Below are positions 1 to 13,300 of a stretch of 64,000 nucleotides of DNA, one piece after another; position 1 is the stretch's first letter; the number at the start of each line of letters is the position of its first letter. The stretch comes from Opisthocomus hoazin. Taxonomy: Eukaryota; Chordata; Aves; Opisthocomiformes; Opisthocomidae. The translations under genes and the position numbers were made by a program. The notes below the pieces were generated by a model, which saw only the letters and a list, made by a program, of their open reading frames with translations, searched no databases and was not told the DNA's origin. The stretch spans positions 6,251,823 to 6,315,822 of the forward strand of contig NC_134420.1 of the NCBI RefSeq assembly GCF_030867145.1, in the 5' to 3' direction.

Positions 1-1749
1 CAAACAGACAATGTTTTGTGCAGGTATTACACCATGATTCTTTGGTAGAGCTAAAAGAGCTCAGCACTTTGCAGTCCTATGAAAGAAACTGACTCTTAAC
101 AATGTATGCAGTAAAATATAGAAGAGAATCAACTGTATTTGGGAGATAAAAGGCTAAGAATACCATGGTCAAAAGAAGGCAATTTTATATACCCAAAAGT
201 TACAGTTAGATTTTTCTTGGCATGATCGTTTTTTTTTTCTAGTGTCATTTGAAAAAGTGACACTCAGTTCTGGATTAATTGAACGCCCACTGATTTCACT
301 GGGAATCTGTGTTGCCAAAATTTATGAGTTTAATCCAAAGTCTTGAATTAATTGGTGATTTGTTGTTTATTTGTTTTTTTATTTATACAAGCTCATATCA
401 TCTTTATATTAAGTGAGGATCTGTTTTTCTCTTTCTAAAGGATCTCAGTCCACTGGGTGTAGGGAAAAAAATGAAATCTAAAGAACAGAAGCCTTAAGGC
501 TCTAGCACAGAAAGGAAGTTGAAAAGAAAATGTGTCAGTTTAAAATGCTTAGATGTTTAAGGCAAACTTATGGTTTGGGGTCCAGATTATAACTTGTAAA
601 TATCAAATCTGCAAATATCAAGTATTGTAATAAATACAAAATGGAACAGGACTTTGCTTATGCTGTGCATTTTATGCAGTTCATGTATTATTAATTGTTC
701 TACAAACATGGAAGAGGCAATTCTCAAAAATAACCTGTTAAAATTGTTTTTTCCCAATACAGGGTCTAGTGTCACTCAGAACTAAATCAGTATTTTAGCA
801 ATCTCTTTGCTCCTTTGAGCTCCAGTTATTGGCATGTATTTTGTCAATTGATTGTATTTATTCTTCAAAGGAACTAGTAAGAAAGAACATTTACATAGAC
901 ACTGGGCATTTCCCCCTTGTATTAAGGGTTTCATCTCATCTCAGCTGTTTCATTTTGTTTTCAGCAGCCCACAGTGTCCCTGTTATAATAACGATGAGCT
1001 CCCGGTTCCTTCTGTTCCTTTTCACTAGGACACAGGGGCATAGAGGCTACTTTCATTCAGAGCTTGCTGATCTCAGTGAGCATTTCATTTAACCCTTACT
1101 GCTTAAGTTAACAGGAAACCCAAACACCCCGCTCAAGAAAGGAAAATCCTGTGGAAATGTTATTAATCAATTTATTCACAGTGCTGTTTCAGCCAAACGC
1201 GATAAACCCTCTCAGTTCTGCCATACTGGATCAGAAAGGGTAACACATTTTACTTTTCAATATGTATGAAGGGGATTTAAAATACCATTAGGCATAAAGA
1301 GAGGCAGCAGAATCTGATATAGCCCCACTCATGTGAGCATATGTGCAAAATGTATGGTGTAATCAAATTGTTTATTCACTTCAGTTTATGTTATTGTTCA
1401 CTTTTTTCACCTGCTGTAGGGGAAATTATAGCAGAAGATTATCAGATTCAAATATCTGTGTTTCATTCTATTACTAATAATTTGCTTTTTGACTCATTAA
1501 ATTACATATGTATGCTGCACTGCACAGGGTCATTTTCAGAAGAGCTCTTTAAATATATCATCTTCTGTCTTCAAAAGTATCTTATAAAACAAGGTTTAAT
1601 AATAAGCAGCATTTGTTTTTTCTAAAAACATGCAATTATGCCATGCATGTTTATGATGTATTTAAATTTCTCAGTATTATTCCATGGCATCAACTAACGT
1701 ATTAATGGCTACATTGGCTTGTGATTGAGATTTTGCTGTATCTTAATAG
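1..1749. other. Intergenic, nothing recognised
   Basis: AT-rich unique-looking sequence. Open frames are short and mostly lack ATG. A weak palindromic-repeat echo (GCCCACTGATTTCACTGGGA near 286-305) is too short to call. Confidence 0.6.
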
Positions 1750-1852
1750 ATTCATAGAATGGTTTGGGTTGGAAGGAACCTTTAAAGGTCCTCTAGTCCA
1801 AGCACCCTGTCGTGGGCAAGGACATATTTCAGAAGATCAGGTTGCTCTATAA
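1750..1852 (-). mobile_element. CR1 LINE 3'-end fragment
   Basis: The plus strand reads TTCATAGAATGGTTTGGGTT then GGAAGGAACCTTTAAAGG, the reverse complement of the CR1 3' terminus. Similarity continues through the GGGCAAGGACA and AGATCAGGTTGCTC words, so about 100 bp of a severely 5'-truncated copy remains on the minus strand. Confidence 0.85.
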
Positions 1853-4179
1853 ACATAATAAAACTGGAGATCAATGAGTATCCTCCTTAGCCTGATTTTG
1901 GATAAGGTAGACTTCACAGGATGCAGCAGAAGAAATATTCTTCATCGAGCTATGGAACACCAGGACAAAGAGTGGCAGTAGGTCCGAAAGTTCATCGGAC
2001 AGTACCCCCATCGCTGCACGTGCTATTCCACCCTGCAGAAAACTGGCTGTCAGAGATGCCTCACAGCAGGCCAGCTGTCCTCCCTACCCAGCACGTGCCC
2101 TGCTCCAAAGGTTATTCATTTGGAGTTAGAATGGCGTTCCAGAAAGCTAGCTAGCTTTACATAACCTTCTTTTTGGAGACAGTAGTTCAACTAGTCCTTG
2201 CTTAAATAGCATGGCAGGTTTTATTTCAGGGAACTTGCATAACAACAGGTGTCCAAACGGGCATGGCAGCTCCCTTCATAGACTTATTTTATCAATGGCT
2301 CTCATGGGTGAGATCATCAGCCCTTCTGTGCCCTTACAGATTCCAGGCAAAGTGCCAAGTGGTTCTGAAGGCTCTGCTCTTCCGTGTCTTTCCATTTTAG
2401 CCATGTCTCCCAACCTCCACCAGCATTACAGCAGAGTAGTGAAACTTCTCACTGTCTGTTTTATAATTATAAACAGGTTATTGCTCTCCAGCTTTACCAG
2501 TCTCTAAAACCCTCTGAGATGCAGTTGCAGGATATTCCCCATCGTATCAGGAAAACTTCAGAAAAATAATGTATATAGAAGCCTTGAAAAAAAAATTCTT
2601 GTACCTAGTAGAACTGGCAAGAACATAAAGCCAGTGACCTCACGAACAGCAGCTTTTAGAGAAAGAGCAAGAAGGAGTGGGATGAAAGATGGGCCAGGCT
2701 CGCATCCACCCCAAAAGCTGATGAAATGACTTGGCAAGTAAAAGGAAGCATAACACAAACTCTGCAACCACTTTAATGCTTGCATACAGGAACTATCAGG
2801 AAGAATTTTGGCTCACAGGGACTCCCATTTCTGTGTGACCCTTTCATCCTTCCTTCTGACACAGAAGAGGATAACAGGAACACAATCCTGACTCTAATGA
2901 CATAAAGATTACAAAAACAAAGAGATTAGGCTAGTATTTTATATACTTTTCTACATCTCAGGCATTCAGAGGACAATTTTCAAATATTAAAGCTATTGCA
3001 ATTACCTATTTTTCTTCTGTAATATTATAGCTGATTTATTTTTTCCTGTTATCTAAATGTCTCCAGTCTGATATGCCGAACTTCTGAAGTTACAAATGAA
3101 GATTTTGCAGTAATTTTTTTTTTCCCTTTCTTCTTCAAAATGTAAAGGATTGTCAAATTCTTTTGCTCCTTTGTTGTTTTTTTTCAAATACAAAAATCTG
3201 TTTGTGCTATATTGCACGGATAATGCTACAACAATGGAAATGGCTGGTTTTTAAGAAGGTACTTCGCATACCCTATGATTTTGGAGGCTCAAAAAATTCC
3301 CACTGAAGAATTCAACAACATTGAAGTACCTTCTGGAATAGGAATTGAACATAAATATCTTTATTGCTGAGTGATGACAAACCTTTTCTATCTGCTGGAT
3401 TTCTGCATTATTTGTTTTCTTTCAAAAACAGAGGCTGCGGGAGTGTATGTTATCTCAGATAATTCTCAATGGAAAAGAGCTGAAATGACAAGAGTTCTGT
3501 TCTCTACCTCCTGGAATATAAATCTGCATTAAAAATTCATCTAGTCTGTTCACTTAAAGTATAAGCTATATGACAAAGTATTCAGCAATCTTACTGGTAA
3601 TTGATTAGATATCTTATTCTCCCCCAAAATGACCTATTTACCAATGTAGCTGGTTATGAATCTTACAGTGATAAAACACAGACCTAGATTCAAACCAAGT
3701 CTGAATATCATATTTAATCATCATGTTTGATTATATATTGCACTAAAAAAGTTAAAAGGTTAAGCATCTTGAACCACAATTTTTACTTCATTCTTCTTTA
3801 CCGAAAAGTACATTCATTAGTTCAGACATACACCCAATTTTTTCCCATATTGAGCTGTTTCTTCCCTGAAGTTCTAACCTACAGTCCCATTCCTAATATA
3901 AACTTGCTATTCTTTCCCCTGGAAAAGTTGAATTATTGAATTTTTAGTCACCTGTGTATTCTTCTGTTGTAGAAGAAACAATTATGCCTTTGGTTTAACT
4001 GACACATAAGATAAATCAGATTAGTAATACTGAAGATACGAAATTTTTATGCTAAACAGATTTTAACTGATAAATTCAAAACCACAAACACAAATGTTAG
4101 AATGTTTTTAGTGCATTTTTGTACTTTACTATGAATGTAAACTGAACCTGACAAGATATACCAAAAAATAGTTTTCCCA

Positions 4180-4380
4180 ATATTTCAGCCAAAAGGATTG
4201 TTGCATTAATTAATAGTATTTTTGTAACATTTAAGGATTCCAAGGCATTTTGCAAAAAAAAAATTAATTTGGATTCACAGGTCTCTAGGGAACAAAGAAC
4301 ATATTATCAATGTTTTATAGGTTAAAAAACTAACAAACCCACAAACATTAACTGGTGCATGATCTCAAAGAAACCCTGCA
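4180..4380 (+). mobile_element. Possible decayed SINE fragment
   Basis: GGATTCCAAGGCATTTTGCA and, ~70 bp on, TGTTTTATAGGTTAAAAAAC resemble the spacing of the MIR/CORE-SINE words (GCACTTTACA then TTTTACAGATGAGGAAAC). Very weak. Confidence 0.2.
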
Positions 4381-4949
4381 ACAGCAGAAAAAACAAACAC
4401 TCTTCATCTGTATTTAAGTCTCAGTTATAAGAATATAATTTCAACACTCTCAGAAACAGACTAGTGGCTACTGTACACGCTTATAGAAACCTTCGCTCAG
4501 CAGCTCTGCTGGTCACTGGACAGATATTTTTTGCCATGAATCCTCAGACAGCTATGGAAGACCAAGGTCCGATACCAAGAAAAAGCTGTTTATATGAAAT
4601 GTCTCTGAACAATCACAGTTAATAAATTGCCCTGAAACCACGAGGGCACAGCAAGAACAAAAAATTTACAGGTGTGGAACAGATTCGAACACAGGGGGAG
4701 AATCAAACAAGTGGTGAGTGGAATTTTCTCTACATTTGGCAGAATGTTTATAGAGAAAACACCATGGAAAGTGAGAAAAATTCAGAATACTGAATGTATT
4801 TTCCAAGTACCTGTGCCAAGAGTAGTAAAAATTTTGATTATTTACTGCATAAATGCTTGTCATATGTACAAGACCTATGGCAAGCCCAATGTGATCGTAC
4901 TAGTTTTAAGTATTATTATGCTGCAAGCATGAACCATTATTCTTTCCTG

Positions 4950-5240
4950 TTTATTTAAATCTAATAAATAGATCACGTTGTAAATATAACAGATAGAATC
5001 AGCTAAACTTACTGACTAAACGTTATATCTATTAATGGACCTATAAATTAATGAAATGAATGAATGCATCAATAAATTGTTACATTTATTTATAAACATA
5101 TGGATACATACACAAATTAACTCAAACTAACTGTTTTTATACATAAACACTAAATATTTTTTAATGTAAGACTAAAAATAAAAGCTAATTATGAATTAAT
5201 TTTTAATTTTGATTTTCTTTAATTTTGTTTCCAAATGAAA
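4950..5240. repeat. AT-rich low-complexity stretch
   Basis: About 80 percent A/T by eye, with local TGAATGAATG and ATTTATTTATAA runs. No element recognised. Confidence 0.5.
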
Positions 5241-7184
5241 ATAAAACCAAATGATGAGAACTGCTTATTTGCATGTTTTTTATCCATAAGTGCCATATGA
5301 ATAAGAAGAGAGAGATGCCTGGTGATGAAGCCAGAAGAGAACAACGACTGTTTGCAAAAAGGCTGGATATCTATTAGTTAAAAGAGATATTAGCCTAGCC
5401 TTAGGTTTCCACAGGAAAATGAAAACGATATACAGTACAAACTAAATCAAATTCTGCCCGAGTCAGAAGACTGAATGGCTGATAGAAGAAGATTTTTCAT
5501 ATCTATATTGCCTACAATTCATTTCTAATTCTGTGGATCAGCATATTATCAATATCAAGAGTTATGAAGTAGTGTTAAAACCAGATATCAACATTATGTG
5601 CAAGAACGTCATTTGAGGGAGACGGGGAAGTGTAGTTTGCTAGCAGATATCTTGAGTCTCCCAGATGTCTGAAAAGAAAGAATACATCATCAGTCAAAAC
5701 AAAACCCGGTTCATGAACTGCTAAACCAGAAACTGAATGCTCTTGACTTCATGCCAGAGAGGATGCAGTTCATCACAGTTCCACATACTTAATCTCTATC
5801 ATTGCGCTCAATACTGTGAAACTTTAGAACAACACTTCTACCCCAAGGAGTTGATCATTAACATTAACGAAAAGCAAGACATGTAGACAATGCAGTTCAA
5901 AAATAACACGCCATATTTTATGATATAGATGCACTAAAAAAGTGCAATTTGATATTCAAACTAAGCACTAAATTATAAGGCACCTTAAATCTCAAAAAGA
6001 TGAAGAAATCTGTGAAAGATGAAGATGCTAAATATTCTCTGATGTAGAAGCATGCCAGCAGGTAGCTCCAAGGGAGCAACAACATGCCATTGCTATAGAT
6101 TTCAGCTATACAAGGACAACTCACAGCTACTTTCAAGGTATCCATCCTTAATGTAGTTTTGCTTTTCCACATGTATTGTGCAAGAAGTCATGATTTTAGT
6201 GTGCACAGACCCTCTGGAAACAAGATTCTGTATTCCCCAGCTAGGGTGTCACCACCAAAAAGGCCACTAGACAATCCAGTAAGAACAGATATATCATTTA
6301 TTATGACATTCTCCATAACAAGCAGCTATCCTAAAAATTTCAGTGAACAAAACCTGGAAAGTACCCTGTGCTATAGTCTAGCCTACAGCCAAGCATTTCC
6401 TTGTGCCTTCATCATCCCTTGCTATAAACCAACAGCAAGAGTACGCATTTTATATGCTCGCTCTGTACAAAGCAGAGTAGGGGATGATACAAGATGGTTT
6501 CACAGAACCCAGATCACCAGCTATGAAAGGAGAAATATGCTAGCAATGGTGGGGGAAACAAAAAAAAAAAAGATCTGCAGGACCTTGCGGGCCCCACTTC
6601 CCTAACGTTAGATTACTTCAACAAATGAAAAGTTCTGATGTTATTCACATATTTTCCTTGGGTATAAACCCAGCTGCATGCCAGTGAGCTCATAATTTTA
6701 AGATGTTTGTACAAGCACTGTACAGCTGGGAATCTTAAAATATTTACAATGCAGCTGAGAGACTAGGAGTTTTGAACAGTTATTTGTAAAGCTGCAGCCT
6801 GCCCAGAGAGATGCCAGACAAACATCCCCTGGTGGCTGTGTCCTAGCCTAGTGGCAAAAGAAGTGAGTGCAATGTTGGATTGCTGGAAGATATAAGAGAT
6901 TATTCATCTCTTTCAAAATTACTCCAACTTGAAAAATGCTGTACAGCGATATCTAAAAGTTTGAAAACATTTAAGACAATTTCGTCCTTTAAATTAATGC
7001 TTATTTATTGTTTTATTAGAATAAAAACCTCAAAAAGTAGGCTGAAATTTTCCTTTTTTTATAACTTCATTGACTCATATCAAGCCTGAGTTTGGTCCTC
7101 AAACTTTAGAGAAGTAGTAAAACAAACCTGATGTTAGTCCACACGAAAAACTTCCCGATATGCACTGCCACGCTGCTTTCTAAC

Positions 7185-7354
7185 ATGTGCTACCAGCATC
7201 GCTGATTGCCTTGGCCTTGGCCAGCAACGAGTCCATCTTAGAGCCAGCTGGCACTGGCTTTACCAGATCTGAGGGGATCTTCTCGCACCTTCTCACAGAC
7301 GCCACCCCTATAGCCCGCCTGCTACCAAAACCTTGCCACGCAAACCCACTACTA
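7185..7354 (-). mobile_element. Fragment of the same avian LTR family, inverted
   Basis: Read on the minus strand, this begins AGTGGGTTTGCGTGGCAAGG and continues with TTTTGGTAGC, GGCTATAGGGGTGGC, GAGCCAGTGCCAGC-like words and GCCAAGGCCAAGG. These line up in order with the first ~150 bp of the LTR at 40053. The rest of the LTR is missing, so this is a truncated relic. It lies 33 kb away in the opposite orientation, so it is not the partner LTR of a provirus. Confidence 0.85.
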
Positions 7355-10300
7355 GGAATTGAATTGTGAATGGGTCACATTTATGACAGATATATACTGA
7401 ATGTCTGATACTTCAGTAAACGATGTCATATTACAAGTTACTAAAAAAGGGCATCAAAAGATGGGTTAGACCGAATATTATCCACAGTACTTCTTAATAC
7501 TTCTTTCTAACAGCCTAGTTGCGTGATACCTAATTTCTCATCTTACATAAATTATTTTTAACAAATGGCCTGAAAGCCTGAGCTAGAGAGATATATAATG
7601 ATTTCCTGGAAACGGAGAAATCCACAGCAGGGAAAAATGCAAGATGATTGGGCTTGACAAGGACAATACAATGTGCTCCAGTAAGAGTAGTTTTATATTA
7701 TTTAAAATGTTTTTTAAAAGATTCAACATGAATTAGAAAAAAATAGGAAAAGAAGTTACGGGAAAAAAAGAAAAAAGTCCTTGTAGAAAGACCATACATA
7801 CCTTTAATTACATTGATATAACTACGGAACTGAAAATTCATATCCTGCCTCAGACTGGTAGTGTAGAGACGGAATCCCAAATAAGGCACTAGGATGTAAG
7901 ATGTGCCCATAAGGTACTCCAGGGTAGCTGTCAATGTGCCCTCTCACCCTATAATAAATATGACATAGCTTATCCCGTAACTAAAATGAGGTAGTCTACC
8001 TCACATATCAGCAGGACAAGGCCAGCAAATAAGCTGTTGCCGTAGGATACTTGCCAGGCCCTAGAGTCATAGTGACTTGCTCTAGTGCCCATATCCCAAC
8101 TCCTGTCTATCAATGAGCCCTTAGATGCTGACTGAACAAGTGGCATGATGTTTCAAAGTACAATTACGATAACTAGGAGTAAACAGCCTTTGTGGTGAAG
8201 ACGATTTCTGCTTTGTTCTCAGTAGGAGTGTTCATATTGTAATAGACACTCTGCAAAAAAGGTTCTTCCATTCTGTCCCAGCCAATGGTGTCAGCTTAAG
8301 ATATTAACGTAAGTATATTTCATTATCGCCTTTTACATAAAGTAGGATTTGCTCTTATGACCAGTGTTACATATGCAAACAAAAGGCATGTAAAAAGTGC
8401 CCAGGATTTCTTTTGCATTGCAGTATCTTGTCATGGTGCAATAAGCTTCAGTTGTATTCCCTAACACAACGAGCAGACAATGTTACAGAATTAGTTCAAC
8501 ACTCACTGAAGTCAATTCAGACAAAACTAAAAACATTTTCTTTACCGCTCAACGGAAAAGAAAGATACTACCTTAAACCTTCACTGGGCCAGATCATTAG
8601 CTAATATAGCTGTAGCCTAGCTGTGTTTGTTGCAGCAGGGGTTGTTTTTCAACAGGTGAAGTCTTCTTCCTACATCTGTAATATATGACTTGACCGCCCT
8701 GCGTTTGTGGAGCAGACTTCAGTTCCTGCTAAGCTTAATTCATCTGCACTGAAGTAAGCTACATCTGCGCAGCACAACTCTTTGTGACAATGTGCATTCT
8801 ATTATCAATATTGAAAGCATATAAAGTTCAATGCTCATTAGGTCTTTGTTTATAACATTCTTACGGACACATCTCCACTCCATATTAGCTTGGAAGTTCT
8901 CCAGTCATCTCATACTGGTTTGTGTCCCAGCAGGACAGACCCTTCTGAAGCCCTCCAAAATTCTGATCTCAATCCTATTTAAAACAGCTGCAAACTGCCA
9001 GAGCCTTCTCATCAAGACTGCCCATAAACTGAACAGAGAAAACACTCCGGGAGTACCCAAAAGGCTTATTACATTATAGCACCTGATACAAAGGAAGTAA
9101 TGTGAAAAAAACCACCCAACCCCCCCCAAAAAAATCCTTGCACTCTGCCAATATCAAGAGGAAGCTGAAAGTCGCAATCAGAATTGAGGAGAGATCCTTT
9201 ATTTCACTCTTATAGACTTGAAATAAATAACCGTGAATACTACCCACAAGTCCCACCACTCAAAGGACACAATCCACAAGAACAGAATCCATAATGACCC
9301 AGCACTTAACAAACCTGTGAGGAATTCCAGAAAAAAACACAACAAAATGTGCATTTAAAGATCTCTTAGAACATCAAAACCAAACACAGATGGCTCAAAA
9401 ATTCAGAGGATTCCTCTGGTCTGAGTAAGAGGAATTAGCCACTCTGAACTGGTTCTCACTTTGCTCAGGAATTGGCTCAAAGAACAATACCATAAAATTA
9501 TGAAAGAGTGCAGAGGCAATTTCTGAAGATCACCAACAGGCATGCTGGCTTCCTCAAAAACACAGCAAAGCTACGCTCTTCCAGCACAGCAGAACAGCTT
9601 CCCTGAAACAGCGCCCGGACCACAGCACTGTGGGCACCAAATAGCTCAGCACACGCTGCTGCTTTCCTCCCGCTCCACAGCAAACCTCGGCCCCCCGCAG
9701 TAAGATCAGCCACTCTGCCACCCACCTTGCCAGCATCAAACCCCACCTTTCCAGCATGAAAATTTAGTGGCATTGCAGCCTGCAGGTTGCCTGTGGCAGC
9801 CACCCAGCAACTACAAAAGGCTGCATGAGTTTCAACTTGTACATTAAAAAACTGCTTGCTCCTAAATTTTTTTCAACTTTATTTCAAAATGTGATTTCAT
9901 TATATTTGCACTTCTAATAGTATAATATCCTTTGGTTTTGGATCTGAAAAATATTTTTAAAGTATTGAATGTTTCATAAAAATTTCATATAAAAATTATA
10001 TACACTTCACTATCTTTATGTAAATATGCGCAAAAATATTCTCTGAAATGTTATAGATTTAATAAGGAAAATATTATGAGTTTAATAAAAACTGCATTTA
10101 AAATTGCATATCTAGATCCCTGTAGGCAAGCGGGAATATGAGGCACTGACTGCATGGTCCCTGCATTCTGCTCCAGGGATTCTCACATTACGTGCAGCGT
10201 TCCAAAAGCCTTGGCCCTTCTGCCTCTTAACCACTGCTGAATACCTCTTTGCTTTCCATAGCCAGGAGAAGGAGATTCTTTTCAGAGAAACTAAAGTCTC

Positions 10301-13300
10301 TAAATTAGGGGATGCATCTTTACAAGCTCAAAGAACCATAAGAATTTTTCACGTTCCTCTTTTAAAAAGAAACGTGCAGATATTTCAAATATAAATTTTA
10401 AAGACAAATAACATTTTCACGCATCCACACTGGAGCAGATTTGCAAAGAGCTCCTGTATTCACGTGGGCACCCCAGCAAAGCATTTGGGAGCAGTGCTCT
10501 CCACTGCTACTACATCTCTTCTGCAGAGCACCCCATTATGACCCAGCTTCTTCCTTCTTCATCTGTTACTCCTGACAGCAAAGCTTGGAAACAGAAACCT
10601 TTTTTCTGCCTCCCCCTCTTATGACATTATACAGAGTGACAATCTAGCACAAAGTCTTTATTTTTTAATCCATATCTTCTTATGATTCCAATAGTGTGAT
10701 ACATTAGGAACACGACCTTGCCACTAAAATAATTTCAGATAACACCCTTATAGAAGCTATAACTTAGCAAAGCTGAACCATCAATCTTCCAAAACGTACT
10801 CAGGCAAAAGGTAATCAACTCTGTGCGTCATGTTAAAATAAGCAGAGAAGGAAACATTTTAATTAATGAACTTGAATGTCTGAATTCATCATGGGGCTTA
10901 CAGAAGTGGGGAGGGGTGGGAAGAAAAATTACTGTTCTCAGTAAAGACCCCAAGGAAATAAAACAAACAACATTTAACAGAGCTCAGTTTTCATTTGTTG
11001 CTGAAATAATGAATACTAAAATAATAATTAAATGCCCTAAAGATTTGTATGGTAGCTGGTAATAACCATATCATGAACCACCTAGTAAATTTTTTTTTTA
11101 AGATTCCTTAGCTGTAGGTATGTTGGTTTAGCAGCCTGAAATAACCATGGTACAAACCCACAGTTATTTTCCTGCCTGCATATCCACCGCACACGGCTGC
11201 CTAGGGGTCTGGTTAGTGCGCCAGCGGTTCCGACTCGAGGATCTGCTGCAGCTCTGCTACCGCAGTGTCCTTTGACATTACCTTAAGCTGCACAGTATTG
11301 CTCCACTCTGAGGGTCAGGCCAGGGGCCCCGAGGTATCTCTGCAATGAGCCTGGTACCTAGACCAAGATAATAAACCCTACCAACAGCTGGCTAAAGCTC
11401 AGCCTCACGTAACATGGCCTTTTTTCACTCTTAGGAGCACACAAAGACCAAGGTTGTAAAAGACCATGAACAGTACCCCCAGCTGTGTAAGCGCTCTGAC
11501 ACAGGGCGCTCCTTTTGTCTCTCCCGTTGTCTCTCGCTCCACCACACAGCTGGGACCTGGAGGCTAGCTGAGCACCAACAGCACTGTTGCAAAACAAGTG
11601 ACAGCAATGGAAAGATTCAAATATTAATGAGGGAGAGAAGGGAAAACCCAATCCAAATGTTCTTCTGACATCATCCTCCTGGCTTTATGGAGTGACATAA
11701 ATTTTTGCTTATGATAACTACTGGGTTTCACCATCACTAATAAGGATGCAACTTTTCTGCCATGGTATTTACCTTCAGTAAAATGACTCTGTCACTCATT
11801 ATTTATTCTATGTAAGCATTATGGTCTTAAAGGTAAGAACAGAAATTCTGCTTTCATGTTCTGACCAGCATGATTCCACTAATTTATTCCAAATTTGTCT
11901 TGGAATAAGTTTATTCTGATGAATTTTTTTTGTCCGTAGCTGTGAAAAACTTGTTGCTTAATCATAATGTACAGACTGTGTGTATAAAAGTTTTATGAAA
12001 AGCAATGAAGATGCTTTACTTAATGCTATAAACACTTTGTGTATATGAAGTATATTTGCATATATTCTCGCCAAATGCTGTGCCAATTACTGCTTTCTAC
12101 TTAAAAAGCAGAATAGCAAGAAAGTGAAAGCGTTCAAAGATGGATTTATATGTTGATTTACTCTTCATATAAACTGATAGAAATCCACCCTGGGAAGAAA
12201 CAAAAAGGCTAAGAAAGAAAATACAGATAGTATTGACTATGGTAATTTAAGGAGGACAAAAAATCAACATAATAAGACAGAAGAAAGCTCAGCTACAATG
12301 TTATAGCAGGATAGATTCAAATATATGAAATAACCTAAGTAATCAAAGTGTGAAATGACTAGTGGGTCAGCATATACAAAAAAGTCTGTGCACTTGTTAA
12401 ATATTGAAGTCATTCTTAAAAGGCCAGTTCAATACTAAGCTGCCACATAAGATCTTATTTTAATTCTAACTTAAATGTATTAAGTGAGAATAAGGTGCAA
12501 ATAGACCTTATGTTGCCTTTTACACAAGATTAATTTCAACCTTACAGCAAAATGTAGAAATAAAATGGCATTCTTTAAAATGTCACCCTGCTCATCCCGT
12601 TAGAGCCAGCCACCAGCTTCTGATAAAAATAAAATTTACATCCAGTATTTTCAGGTTTTTGTTCATGGGAGGAAAACGAAAGTGTAAAACAGCAGAATGA
12701 TTAAATGGGTTAGAAAGAGAGAAGGTATAATGGGAAAGACAGAAAAAGACATCCAGTAATTAAGGAAGGAGAAGAAAAATAAAAAGGAAAAAGTAAACGA
12801 AAGATGTTAGCCACAGCGGCTGCATCCAGTGCCTGTGCACAGAGCTGGGCAGTGCACAGCTGCGGTCAGGCCCCAGCACCCGTTTCCTCTGCTCCCACCA
12901 GCACCAGCCGCTCGAGCCCCACCAGGATGCCCCACAGGTCCACCCCACCTCTTTTGCCCCTTCCAATAAAGACCCCTGTTGCATCAGTCCAAGTAGACAC
13001 TGAGTTGGACTGTCTTGGAAACCCCTCTTTCTCCAGCCCGTGATCTGGCAGGCCACCTGCTCTCCCCTGCCTCAGCCTTCTGTATCCCCTGGGCTTCCCA
13101 GTTCCCCAGCACACTCGATTCCCTTTGCCAACTTTTTTCCCAGTAGCAGGGTAAAAACTGACCTGAGAAAGGAGAGACCACTCAAAGTTTCTGCCATGTA
13201 CAAATAGCATCCACCTGAAATGCAATGAAGACTAATTCTGATAAAAGCTCTGTATCTAAAAACAAGTGTTCTCATCAACTCATTATATGTACCAGAACTG

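Larger units (their letters stand above)
1853..7184. other. Intergenic, nothing firm recognised
   Basis: Contains the AT-rich stretch at 4950-5240 and one weak SINE-like segment. The longest frame (6159-6605, plus) starts at TTG and resembles nothing known to me. Confidence 0.5.

Noticed and set aside
286-305. Palindrome-like GCCCACTGATTTCACTGGGA
   Set aside because: Resembles the centre of reptile/bird palindromic repeats, but the arms are missing.
6159-6605. 148-codon frame in AT-rich intergenic DNA
   Set aside because: Starts at TTG, shows no family resemblance, and ends in a lysine run from a poly-A tract. Treated as chance.
8497-8605. CACTGAAGTCAATTC and GGGCCAGATCATTAGCT words reminiscent of amniote palindromic repeats
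   Set aside because: The two words are in the wrong order for one element and no inverted partner is found.
9498-9803. 101-codon minus-strand frame in a GC-rich patch
   Set aside because: Starts at GTG and has no recognisable domain. An overlapping frame in a second phase shows the same composition effect.
12804-13225. Overlapping frames on both strands near 13 kb and an AATAAA-type word at 12965
   Set aside because: Considered a processed pseudogene or LTR end, but no protein family, target duplication or terminal structure is visible.
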